From the NCBI RefSeq assembly GCF_932274485.2, contig NC_065882.2, forward strand, positions 9,407,390-9,471,389: 64,000 nucleotides of DNA. The letters run 5' to 3'. The position numbers and the translations under genes are program-made. Shown here piece after piece: positions 22,490 to 33,083 of this stretch. The notes beneath the pieces were generated by a model. The model saw only the letters and a list, made by a program, of their open reading frames with translations, did no database searches and had not been told where the DNA came from. Each line of letters opens with the position of its first letter. Position 1 is the stretch's first letter. This DNA comes from Patella vulgata (lineage: Eukaryota; Mollusca; Gastropoda; Patellidae).

Positions 22490-23440
22490 AGGAATTACGG
22501 TTAGCGAAATGATTAGCTGATGTGCATAAAACAAGGGAACTGATTTATGAGTTCATATTATCTTTGACTATTCAACTATAAGATGAATTAACCAACAAAC
22601 CTACAATAGAGTTGTTTATAATACTCCATAAGAACTGTATAATCAGTGTAATTTGAGACATTTTATTCATTTACTTTTGTTTAACATGCCAGAGATTTTC
22701 AAGCTTGTCAAGTTTTATGACTGGTCATGGAGTAAGAACAATTAGCTAACCAACTTACAATAGACTTATTGTACATCAACAACCGAGAGAAGTCGACTTG
22801 ATCTGTTTGATCAGCTTAATTCAAGACAAATGATGTGTTTACTTTTACTAGGCTTGTTGGTGTACTAAGAGTTATTGGTGACTGGACGAGGAATGAATAT
22901 GAATATTGATTTCTGATTCTGATTTGATATTCTGTTGGTTACTGGGGAATATCAAATATTTGATGATATTTTAACGATTTTGACATGTTTTTTATTTTAA
23001 CGAATTATGTTTGTACAGATTGATTTCTGATCCTTATTTGATATACTGTTGGTTACCGAGACGATCTTTTAGCGGTTTTCGAGTTGTTTGTTTTTCTTTT
23101 TTAATGAAATATGTTTGGACAGATTGAATTGATGTACCATAGAGAAATGGAATGAAATGTGACTTTGTGATTTATTGGTGATATTTCGTGTCCGTGTTGG
23201 TCTGATTTTTATGACAAATATTTGATTTCATTTTAGATGTGTTTAGTTTGAAATGTTGCGTAAACGAAACAAGTGTAATAAAACGTGACTTTATGATTTA
23301 TCGTGATATTTTAATAACAAGTTTATGTCTATATTGAAGTGTGATTTATAGAATAGGTAGCTATCTGATTTATTTGACTTGTAGACGGAGATATTGATTG
23401 ATCTTGTTGAAAACATGGAAGGATAATTTAGTGTACTGCC
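22490..23440. other. No feature recognised
   Basis: AT-rich with weak local duplication (GATTTCTGATYCTKATTTGATAT near 22906 and 23021). Confidence 0.4.
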
Positions 23441-23479
23441 ATGATCTTGATTACTTAAACACGTTCAGTTGATACGTGA

Positions 23480-24250
23480 AAAGTTATTTTGGGAAACATG
23501 TCAGATTGCATAACGTTAATTTTATTTGAAAGTGTATGGTTGATTTGATGCATGAACATGATGTGATATCATGGCACATATATGGAACAGTTATTTTGAG
23601 AAATATTACAGATGACATATAATTAATTTGATGTTATATGCATATATAGAACAGTTATATTTGGGAAACATTGCAGATGACATATTATATAGTTTATTTG
23701 ATGTGATGCATATATAAAACAGTTATTTTGGGAAACATTTCAGATTGCATAGAATTAATTATGAGATTTGATTTAACAATGTAAAGTTGAAACAATCAGG
23801 CATTCTTAATGAAAATGTGATATGGTGCAGTGCATAGAATTTTTATTTTGGGACACATGGCAGATTGTATAGATTTGTTATTTTGGGACACATAGCAGAT
23901 TGTATAGATTAGATTGATTATGTATGGTTAATTGGAAACATACAAGCATTTAATGAACCATTTTAGGATATGGTGCTTATATAGAATAGTTAATTTGGGA
24001 AACATGGCAGATTGAATAGAATTAATTTTGAATTGAAACATATATGAATTTCTTGTCGAAAAGGTTGTGATGATACATATAATCATATACAGAAATTTAC
24101 ATAAGGTTACTTTTGTTCCCCATTGCCAGCAGGTTGTATAGAATTAATGTTGAATTGATAGTGTTGTTTAGAGTTGAAACGTATACGCATATCTTACTGA
24201 AAAAATAATCACATACAGAAAGTTACATAAGGTAACTTGTGTGTCCCATT
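23480..24250 (+). repeat. Degenerate tandem repeats
   Basis: A unit of 50-65 bp with ACAGTTATTTTGGGAAACAT and CAGATTGCATAGAATTAAT recurs about eight times to 24010 with many changes. A second pair (TACAGAAATTTACATAAGGT / TACAGAAAGTTACATAAGGT) follows to 24250. Confidence 0.7.
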
Positions 24251-24450
24251 GCCCGCTGATTTGAAGGTTTTGTTTGCATGTAATGTGTTCAGTTGATGAA
24301 GTTACGCTAAATATTTTGATCCAGTGAACTCATTTGGCATGTCGAAATTCTGAGTTTGTTTGTAAGAAAATGCATTCTCAATCTGTGTTCGATTCCTTGT
24401 AGTCTAGATTAGCCAGTAAAATAACGTGTATTAACGTTTGAATAATTAGA

Positions 24451-24650
24451 ATGAATCAGGATGGATCCATCATAGTCACACCATTGAACATTCGACCTAA
24501 AACAGTCGCGTGTAAAAACAACCAAGCTCGACTGTTGAGACGTTCATCCTTACGGAATATTTACGGCAGAAAATGTTCAATAACCTTATTAGGGGAAGAA
24601 GAATATATGAATTTTCAGTCCAGACCCTACTCTTCATTAAACTTATACAG
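24451..24650 (+). CDS. Second candidate alternative first coding exon
   Basis: Opens with ATG at 24451 and encodes 66 residues (MNQDGSIIVTPLNIRPKTVA at the start, RPYSSLNLY at the end) plus two bases. A donor AG|GTAGGC follows at 24651. It is rich in Arg/Ser (LLRRSSLRNIYGRK). Like the exon at 17300 it ends in phase 2. AG plus T of the exon at 33084 gives Ser and an unbroken frame to the stop at 36229 (301 residues). No domain or signal peptide is visible. Codon composition is less AT-rich than its surroundings, which supports coding. The splice is inferred. Confidence 0.6.
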
Positions 24651-24699
24651 GTAGGCATTTGTGTGAATTTTTTCTTACAGGTAAATTATTTTAGAGCAG

Positions 24700-25062
24700 G
24701 GAGCCAGGGTTGGTCAGTGAGTAAGACGTTGGCTCACAAACCGGGGGCTCCCCGTATTTGATCCATGTGTTGAACGAGATAGTTCATCTGGATTTTCCAG
24801 CGTCATTTCCCCTTTGTCAGTGGTGCAGGATGGAGGGCCTTCGGTTTAGTCATTTGGTTGGAATGAAAAACTGAGGTCCTGTGTATACAATGATATGCAC
24901 ATAAAAACCCTTGGCAGTTGGAATTCAATATAAGAGTAGGCTGTACCGCCACTGTCCGTGCTAAATTTCCCTCATAGCACACTGTATGACGTATGTCCGT
25001 CTTCATTAGACCAGTACAGAGCAGAACAGTAGAACGTTAAACCCCATTTCATTTTATTTCAT
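24700..25062 (+). repeat. SINE-B, full length
   Basis: Diverged head (GGGAGCCAGGGTTGGTCAG), complete body, tail ACCCCATTTCATTTTATTTC. It lies 50 bp inside the intron after the exon at 24451. Confidence 0.9.
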
Positions 25063-25184
25063 ATTCCAGAACAAACAGCGTATGTGTATATGTTTAAACA
25101 ACATCATACATAATAACTATCTTCCACAAATGATTTTTGTTTATTGAAGTTACCCAACATAATTAATTTTATGTATTATTAAGA

Positions 25185-25962
25185 TTAAACATCATGTATT
25201 ATGCAAGAGCTAAATTTGCCTATTACAGGTCTTTCTTTAGGCCTGAAATACATGTATTATCTATATTATTAAAGATACATTATGGGAGATAAGATAACGA
25301 GATGGCAGTTCTCGCTATAATAGTTAAAAACTAGATAGTGTAAAGGTAATTTGCTGAAAATTTCAGTCAAATTGATCCATTATGAGCCGAGAAAGAAGCG
25401 GGTGAAATTTTGGCATAGTCTCGGTCATCATTACTAAAATCATTAATATAAACAGCTTAGTCTCGATTATCCACTTTTATTGATTTAATTATCAACGGCC
25501 ATTAGCGGCATATAGGAATCTAATCCAGCCAACATCGAAGGCTAGCCTTGACATCGAGAGTTTATTATGGTCTGGATAAGTTAATTAATGTCTAATTGAT
25601 AATTTAGATAACATTTCAGGCCTAAAGAAAGACTTGTAATAAGCAGATTTTGCTCTTGCATAATGCATGTTTAATTAGACATTAATTAACTTATCCAGAC
25701 CATAATTAACTCTCGATGTCATCGCTAGCCTGCAATATTTACATGGTTTTTGTGATGGATGATTTAATGTCAAAATGTATAATTGAGACTTAGTAATGAT
25801 TATCGAGACTAGGCCTAAAATTTAGTCGCTAATATCTCAGTTCATATTGGAGCGATTTGACTGAAATTTTCAGTATATTCTTTTTATGTAATTTTTTTTT
25901 TTTTAACTATTATAGCGAGAACTGTGAGATTTTTATCTAATTTCCCATAATACCCCCTTTAA
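25185..25962 (-). mobile_element. MITE-1 host copy split by a second MITE-1
   Basis: Reversed MITE-1 with its outer parts at 25185-25268 and 25675-25962. Removing the intervening forward copy joins ATATTATTAA to TTAGACATTAATTAAC and restores the normal internal order, with one TTAA at the join. Confidence 0.8.
25269..25674 (+). mobile_element. MITE-1 inserted into the reversed MITE-1
   Basis: Complete forward copy from TTAAAGATACATTATGG to CATAATGCATGTTTAA, flanked by TTAA (25269-25272 and 25671-25674). Together with the host copy it forms a large inverted repeat. Confidence 0.85.
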
Positions 25963-25974
25963 CCCCCTTTCGGA

Positions 25975-26290
25975 TTTTTTGGGTTACATGCCACCATATC
26001 AAAGTCCCGTGTATACAGTAGTGTGCATGTAACAGAACCATAACAGTTGAAATTTAATGATAAATAGGCGAAAATGTTGCTGTCAGTCCAAAATTCTGTC
26101 ACAGCGCACATCAATCTTCATGCCGCCATATCAAGGTCCCGAGGTATACAGTGTGTATGTAATGATGAATAAGTGAAAACGCTGCTGTCAGTCCAAAATT
26201 CCTGTCACAGCACACTGCATAGCACATGTCAATCTTGATTAGCCCAGTTGATGAAGAAAGGGAGGATGTTGAATTCCATCTCATTTTATC
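25975..26290 (+). repeat. Old SINE-B body, duplicated in tandem
   Basis: GCCACCATATCAAAGTCCCG ... GTCAGTCCAAAATTCTGTC occurs twice, about 130 bp apart. Only the second copy continues to a tail (GATGTTGAATTCCATCTC). Confidence 0.7.
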
Positions 26291-26784
26291 TGTCTATGTC
26301 TGAATGATAATTCATTATTTTACACTTGAACATCAACACCAAGATGGTATAACCTATATTTTTATGTTTTATGGTAAAAAAACACTTTCATTGTATAACT
26401 AATTGTGTAGGCCTATATTTCATGACAAGGGCAATTGTGTGTAGAGTCCAATGCTTTTTAAATGTTCTAATGGACGTCCTCGTTAGAGATAAGGGTGTAT
26501 AACTCAAGGGTAATTTATAGGTGACACCATAGAGGAGGCGGTCCCATATGACCTCATTATTTACCTTACAGCATTGTTTTCTTGTACATTATTACGTTCT
26601 GGTGTGTGGACAAACATTAGTGTTTGTCGTTGAAATGCAATTTAATCCCAATATACTAACGTCGAAATATGGTTCTCTTACCAACGACAAGGACACATGG
26701 AACCAAGTTTTTACTAGCGACGTCTGGTGGGAATTCCTTCCGCGAGGACGCCCATAGCATACTAGAAAGGCGTTAAACTCCATT

Positions 26785-27158
26785 TTGGGGATCACGTAGC
26801 TAAGTGGGTAAGACGCTGGCTCTCTAGCCTGGAGGTCGGGTGTTCAATCCCTGCATTTGCCAAGAAAGTTCATCCAGATTTTCCAGCGTGGTTCCCCCTT
26901 GTCAGTGATGCAGGACAGAGAGCCTGACAAGGACAGCTGTCTAGTCCTTCGGATGAGATGAAAAACCGAGGTCCCGTGTATACATTGGAATCCACGTAAA
27001 AGATCCCTTGGCAGTTGGAATTCGATATAATAGTAGGCGAAATTGCCGCTGCCCGGGCAAAATGTCCCACATAGCACACTGTATGGCGTATGCCTGTCTT
27101 CATTAGCCCAGCATAGGAGCAGAACAATAGGACGTTAAACCCCATTTCATTTCATTTC
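26785..27158 (+). repeat. SINE-B, full length with target-site duplication
   Basis: Complete head, body and (ATTTC) tail between 11-bp repeats AAACTCCATTT (26774-26784 and 27159-27169). Confidence 0.93.
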
Positions 27159-27179
27159 AAACTCCATTTCATTTTATGA

Positions 27180-28560
27180 CAGGGGAAATTGTGTGTCAAA
27201 TGATTTTTAAATGTTCTAATTGTCTACAACATACCTGAAACTATTTCATCATGATACATTCATTGATTTCCATTAAATAAATATGAGAAAAATAGATAAC
27301 ACTGATTTAATCAGAGCATAGCAGGCGATTATATTGATTGGTTGTAAATCCTCACATCAGTCATTTTTATAGAGTTATTTCCCTTGGTCTGTGAAAACTC
27401 CTCCTTCATGTTCATCAGGCCAACTCTTTTACGATTATAGAGTGGACTCTTTTTTATTAGTATGTGGGATGAAATGAAATGGACTTTGCTGCCCCGACCA
27501 CATTTACGATAGCACGTATAATGGACTCCTAGTTTTATTGATAGGCTACCCTCATCTCGTAAACTCGGACCCATCGGAATTGAGCGGCAGCCCCCCAATC
27601 ATTTGCAAACATTTGGTATTTAGTTTTAAAATTTTCCCAGGTGCAACCCCCCGAAACCATGTTTTGCTTTGCTGCAATTGCAAACCATGCACTCCCACCC
27701 CTTTATTATGAATATTTTTCCGATGTGCCTGAAACTATAGATTTTGTAGGAATGTTGATCAGGTTAATCCTTTGAGTGGCAATTAGCGATTGAGCACCAT
27801 AAAAAAACAGTTCTATATGTTTTGTGAACTCGGAGTCTAATGTCCGTCAAAACTTATGATTATGATAGATATCTAGCTGATCATTGAAACAAGCGCACGT
27901 TTAATAGTGGCCTATTCACTAGTAACAAGTTAGAACAAGTTAAAGAAATTAACAGCTGTTCTAGCACCCTTTCAGTCAGTAAAACTATTGATTGATATAC
28001 AGTCTCTAGATAATTAATGACAAAAAGTTTATGACATGTTAGAGTTACCTTCCCTTTGATTACATAGCTACATGTAGTGTATATATGATACACATGTTTA
28101 GTTACTATATATAATAGAGAGATTAGTGTGTTAGGTCTATAGAGAGTTTATTATTAGATGTTAAATGAAGTGTAACTAATAGAGGTTTATCTAGGTATGA
28201 ACCAATAAACTAATGGATATTATACAACCCCTATAATAGATTAGTCAACTTAAACAGGCCAGTCATGGTGGACAATCGTTGAGGCAGTAGGATTTATACG
28301 AACTATATCAAATTGACTAGCGTGTTCGGATGTGGTTGAACAATGATAAAAAAGGCAACTTTGAGGTCTTGTTTCATCGGTCTTCGTCTGTGCCGGAGTC
28401 AGACCAACATGTAAAAAATTTGCTTTATGGATTGTGGTACTACAGTTACATCCAACTGTCTTACGTTTGTGTTTGTTTCATAAATAATAGAAAGAGCTTA
28501 ATATATTTACTATTTGTAAATGACAAGTTGTTTGTGAATCATGTATAAAAGAAATTGATC
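27180..28560. other. No gene supported
   Basis: Intron-like AT-rich DNA. A 72-codon ORF at 28330 has a possible donor at 28411 but in the wrong phase for the next known exon. Confidence 0.4.
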
Positions 28561-28589
28561 ATGAAACTATGTACAGTATGCCCAATGAG

Positions 28590-28770
28590 ATCAGCCAAAT
28601 TAAAAAAAAACATTAAAAATTGTTAGCCATGTGAAATTCATGAATATAAATGAAAAAGAGCATAGCTGCCTTGTACAAGTTTAATAACTAAAAAAAAAAA
28701 CATTGAAAATTGTTAGCTGTGTGAAATTCATGAATAGAAATTAGAAGGAGCATACCTGCCTTGTACATGA
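28590..28770 (+). repeat. ~105-bp tandem duplication
   Basis: TTAGCCATGTGAAATTCATG and GCCTTGTACA-type phrases occur twice after A-runs (28600 and 28690). Confidence 0.7.
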
Positions 28771-29079
28771 ATACCTGTCAAGTTTTATAAATAGAGAAGT
28801 CATGAGTTTACATTAGGTTTTCATAAAAGCCTAGAAATTGTGGACTGAAATATTTGAAAATCATATATTCATAATTGATTTGCAAGATCTAGTGACAGCG
28901 TATTGATTTGACACTAGCTACATGGGGATAAGACACTCGTAAATCAAATACTGGTCAACTTATCTTGGGAACGCCATGATGTGGTATGTTGAGAGACATT
29001 ATTAATTTATTGATTATTGTAGGTGAATTAATAGACATCTTGTTTGTTTGATGATAAAACAATAAATCTTGGTAGATTA

Positions 29080-29300
29080 CAGAATATTTAGTTGAAAGGT
29101 TGAGTAGATATCTGTAATCTTAAATTAAAGAATATTTAGAGGGAAGAACAAGTATTTAGTCGAAATATTGAGTATTTATCTGTGAAACTTAGATTATTAA
29201 ATATTTAGAGGGAAGAACAAGTATTTCGTCGAAAGATTGAATAGTTATCTGTGGAACTTCGATTAAAGAATATTTAGAGGGAAGAACAAGTATTTATCTG
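29080..29300 (+). repeat. Minisatellite, ~70-bp unit, three copies
   Basis: AAGAATATTTAGAGGGAAG, AACAAGTATTTMGTCGAAA and TTATCTGTGRAACTT recur in order. Confidence 0.75.
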
Positions 29301-29570
29301 TGAACTTTGCAATAGTATATTATGATAGTAGTAGAAGTAACTGAGACAGTCTGATTGGTTACAATGAGTAATGTATATAATCCTTGTTACGCAGGCCTAC
29401 CATAAATTATGAAAAAACTAGAACTGAATATCGCGTATCCAGATTGGACTTGGACCATTCCGAGATCTGTTCGATTGTGTCGTAAAAGGTATTTATATAT
29501 TGTATTTTAGATGATCTTGACTTACTCATTTTCAAATTACGAATGTTTAAGGTTCTTTGATGGGCAGAGG

Positions 29571-29800
29571 GGCAGGGGGGCTGAGTGTCCGAATGGTTTC
29601 ACATGTGCGTGTTGGATCATAAGGCTGTCATTGGGTCAAGTGACGTTGTTTCGATTTCCTGCTTGTACAAGACAAGGAACAGACAGATCACCTGTCAAAT
29701 AATTGAAATAAAATTTTAACCATGTTAGTCCCAAAATGACCTAGTTTGTGTTGAATGAATTTAAACTCTCTCTCTCTCTCTCTTTCTCTCTCTCTGTCTC
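29571..29800 (+). repeat. SINE-A with the central block deleted
   Basis: The head and 3' end are present (GTCCGAATGGTTTCACATG; CCCAAAATGACCTAGTTTG). The CCGGTTTCCTCCCAC region is gone. Confidence 0.8.
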
Positions 29801-29865
29801 TTACTCTCTGATGAACAGATCAGGACTCTTATTTCAATCATATCTGCCAGTCTTGTTAAAGAGTT

Positions 29866-30062
29866 GCAAGCCCGAGGGCCTGTCAAGGAACAGCATCTAG
29901 TTGTTAGTATGAGACAAAAAAACATATGTACATATTGGCGTGTAAGTAGAAGAACCGGTAACAGTTGGAATTGAAAATAAGAGTAGGCTGTATTGCCGCT
30001 GTCCGTGCAAAATGTCGCTCATACCACATTAGTCTAGATCGAGCAGAATGTAGAACTTTAAT
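29866..30062 (+). repeat. SINE-B fragment, diverged
   Basis: GAGGGCCTGTCAAGGAACAG to GAATGTAGAACTTTAA. Head lost. Confidence 0.7.
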
Positions 30063-30317
30063 GAATAACAAGGCATTGGTCGCACAATTTATTCAACAAT
30101 GAATTATTGACACAAATGCAAAAAAAAAATATCATTCATGAAAATATTGATATCACATCATACAAATATTGTGTTATCATATCATAAAAATATTTTGCTT
30201 AATTGAAATATATGGCAGTATATTTATATATCATTATATTATTACAAGCACAAGCTTCCCCCAGAGCCTTTTAGGACAACTGTTACAACTTTTCTGCACC
30301 CCAGCATCAAAATGTAA

Positions 30318-30754
30318 AGGAATCCACGGTAGCTCAGTGAGTAAGGCGTTGACTCGCTAACCTGGAGGTTCTATATTCGATCCTGGTGTTGGCCCAGAAA
30401 GTTCATTGGGCATGGTTCCCCCTAGTCATTAATGCGGTATGGAGCGCCTGGTCAGGGACAACATCTTGTTGTTTGGACGGGGTAAAAAATCCTGAAGTCC
30501 TATGTACACATTGCCGTGCACGTAAAAGAAATCTTTTACATTGGAATTAGGTATAAGAGTAGGCTGTAGTACTGCAGTGCCCGGGCACACTATATGGTGT
30601 ATGCCCGTCTTCATTAGCCCAGATATAAGAGTAGGCCATAGGGCCGCTGCCCGGGCAAAATTGCCCACATTGCACACTGTATGGCTTTGCCCGTCTTCGT
30701 TAGCCCAGTTGGTGCAGAACAGTAGGACGTCAAACCCTATTTCATTTCATTTTG
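30318..30754 (+). repeat. SINE-B with partial internal duplication
   Basis: Full head (CACGGTAGCTCAGTGAGTAA) and tail. The segment ATATAAGAGTAGGC...CTTCATTAGCCCAG is present twice. Confidence 0.88.
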
Positions 30755-30989
30755 CTACACATGTTATAGTTTAGATAAAGAGTATGTCATACAGATTTTA
30801 TTCTATTGAAATCTTTGTTATTGGTGTCAATGGTTTCTATATATTGTACATTGATAGCTTGTGTATGTACTAATCTGTTAATAATACCCTATCTACTATT
30901 GTTGTCAGGAGTAGACAAAAACCTATGCATAAAAATACAACTAGAATAATCTCATAAACATATTTACTCTCACATATCACTTGCATTAA

Positions 30990-31440
30990 ATCTAGTATAA
31001 ATTTGACAACGCCAACTGCAAAAAGTGTGTAAAAACATTGACATATTGTGCTGTTTTAAACACAATAATTATTTGACAAAGCCAATTCCAGTAAGTGTGT
31101 AAAAGTGTTGATGTAATTGTACCATTTCAAACAATATAATTATTTGACATTGCCAAACTAAGTAAAAGTGTTGATGTAATTGTGCTGTTTTAAAAAGTGT
31201 GTAAAAGTGTTGATGTATTTGTGCTGTCTTAAACATAATAATAATACTTAAGCCAGTAAGTGTGTAAAATATTGATGTAAGTAATTGTGCTGTTATAAAC
31301 ATCATAATTACTATTTGACCATACCAAATCCAGTAAGTGTGTAGAAGTGTTGATGTAATTGTAATGTTTTAAACATAACAATTATTGCCAAATCCAGGAA
31401 GTGTGTAAAAGTGTTGATGCATTTGTGTCATTTCTAACCT
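30990..31440 (+). repeat. Minisatellite, ~75-bp unit, six copies
   Basis: CCAGTAAGTGTGTAAAAGTG, TTGATGTAATTGTGCTG and TTTAAACA-type phrases repeat through the interval with deletions in some units. Confidence 0.8.
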
Positions 31441-31519
31441 AACTTGGATAATAATCATTTGATAGTTAAATTTTAAACATCAATTAATGCAGAAGCTTCA
31501 TATAACTGTGCCATAAAGT

Positions 31520-31868
31520 GTAGGGAGCCACGGTAGCTTAGTGGGTAAGACGCTGGCTCGCTATCCTGGAGGTTGCGTGTTCGATCCCTGAATTGGATTT
31601 TCCGATGTGGTTTTCCCTTGTCAGTGGTGCAGGAAGGAGACTGACAAGGACAGCTGTCTAGTCATGCAGATGGGACGAAAAACAGAGGTCCCCTGTATAC
31701 ATTGGCATGCACGTAAAAGATCCCTTGGCAGTTGGAATTCAGTATAAGAGTTGGTCATAGTGCCACTGCCCGGGCGAAATTTCCCTCATAGCACACTGCA
31801 TGGCATATGCCCATCTTCATTAGCCCAGTTGGAGCAGAACAGTAGGACGTTAAACCCCATTTCATTTC
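31520..31868 (+). repeat. SINE-B, full length, well preserved
   Basis: GGGAGCCACGGTAGCTTAG head, GTGTTCGATCCC box B, intact body and ACCCCATTTCATTTC end. Confidence 0.93.
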
Positions 31869-32329
31869 TTAATCATCTTTGAGTGTGTATTATTGGTTTG
31901 AAAACACCAAGTGCTTCAAGTGTATAAAATAAAGCTTTCATCTATTTATATTAGATAAGAATCATCAATGTGTATTTTGTCGAGTAGATATATATTATAT
32001 CGTAAAAGGATAAGTTATGTCTCCTATATAATAAAGAATTCATGTCAACGAATATATAGTGTACAATATCTTTAACACTGAAAGTGTGAAACATGTCGTC
32101 ACTTGTATACTGCGATTTCAATAAGAGAGAATACAATACATAGAAACTTTATATACATAAAATACAGACCAAGACATTTGTTCAGTAAACTCATATTAGT
32201 AAGACAGAATATGCTATATAGACTGTGTAAATAGGTAGAAGAGTGAACAATCTGTATAGATACTGGATAAAGTTAGAATATAGTTCATTTAACATAGAAA
32301 TACACAGGTCACAATCCTATGGAATATAA

Positions 32330-32620
32330 TAACTATTTATATTAAGAGACGTCAGGATATTGTAAGTAATGGCCACAGGTTACTATTTATATTAAGAGAC
32401 GTCAGGATATTGTAAGTAATGGCCACAGGTTACTATTTATATTAAGTGACGTCAGGATATTGTAAGTGATGGCCACAGGTTACTGTTCTCGTCTTGTAAT
32501 TGTATTCCATAGAATTGGTACTTGCGTATTTTCGTCTCCTAATTGTATTCCACAGAACTGGTACTTGCATATTTTCGTCTCCTAATTGTATTCCATAGAA
32601 TTGTGACCGGTGTATTTTCA
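32330..32620 (+). repeat. Two adjacent minisatellites (50 bp x3, 52 bp x3)
   Basis: First: TTATATTAAGAGACGTCAGG ... AATGGCCACAGGT (32330-32482). Second: CTCCTAATTGTATTCCATAG ... GGTACTTGCGTATTTTC (32484-32620). One abuts the other. Confidence 0.85.
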
Positions 32621-33083
32621 TGTTTCTAACTAAATGCCATTGAAACAATTTAGATGGATATAGCTGTTGATTCTGAGAGTATGATATTATTTTATTGTGG
32701 TCGAATCGGTTTTGTGGCATAAATGCTAGGAAGATGTACTAGTTCTTTAATTATTTTGCTATATATATATATAGAAATATGGATAAAAGAGATGCTTTAT
32801 GGATGTTCCATATTTTAGAATCGACCAGATTCAGTTTTACATGTTTCGTCATTGTGTTGTGTCTTACTTATGTACTGTAAACAGCCAATGATAATACATC
32901 TTGTTACTGAAAATAGCCAATGAAATACAGCTTTTCTATGCATGGCAATGCATCGACAAACTAATCATAAGTAGCTAATATAGCCATTATCATTCCGATC
33001 GTTTTAAGTGCCTCAGATAGGCGAATCTGTGGAATTCGTGTTTTGAAATGTTTTATTAATGTTTTATTTTTCTCTACTTTCAG

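Noticed and set aside
27329-27598. 89-codon minus-strand ORF
   Set aside because: No splice context, no composition bias, no recognisable motif.
28330-28548. 72-codon ORF (MWLNNDKKGNFEVLFHRSSS) with a possible donor at 28411
   Set aside because: Phase 0 at the plausible donor. The phase-2 alternatives have weak donors. A third alternative first exon remains possible but unsupported.
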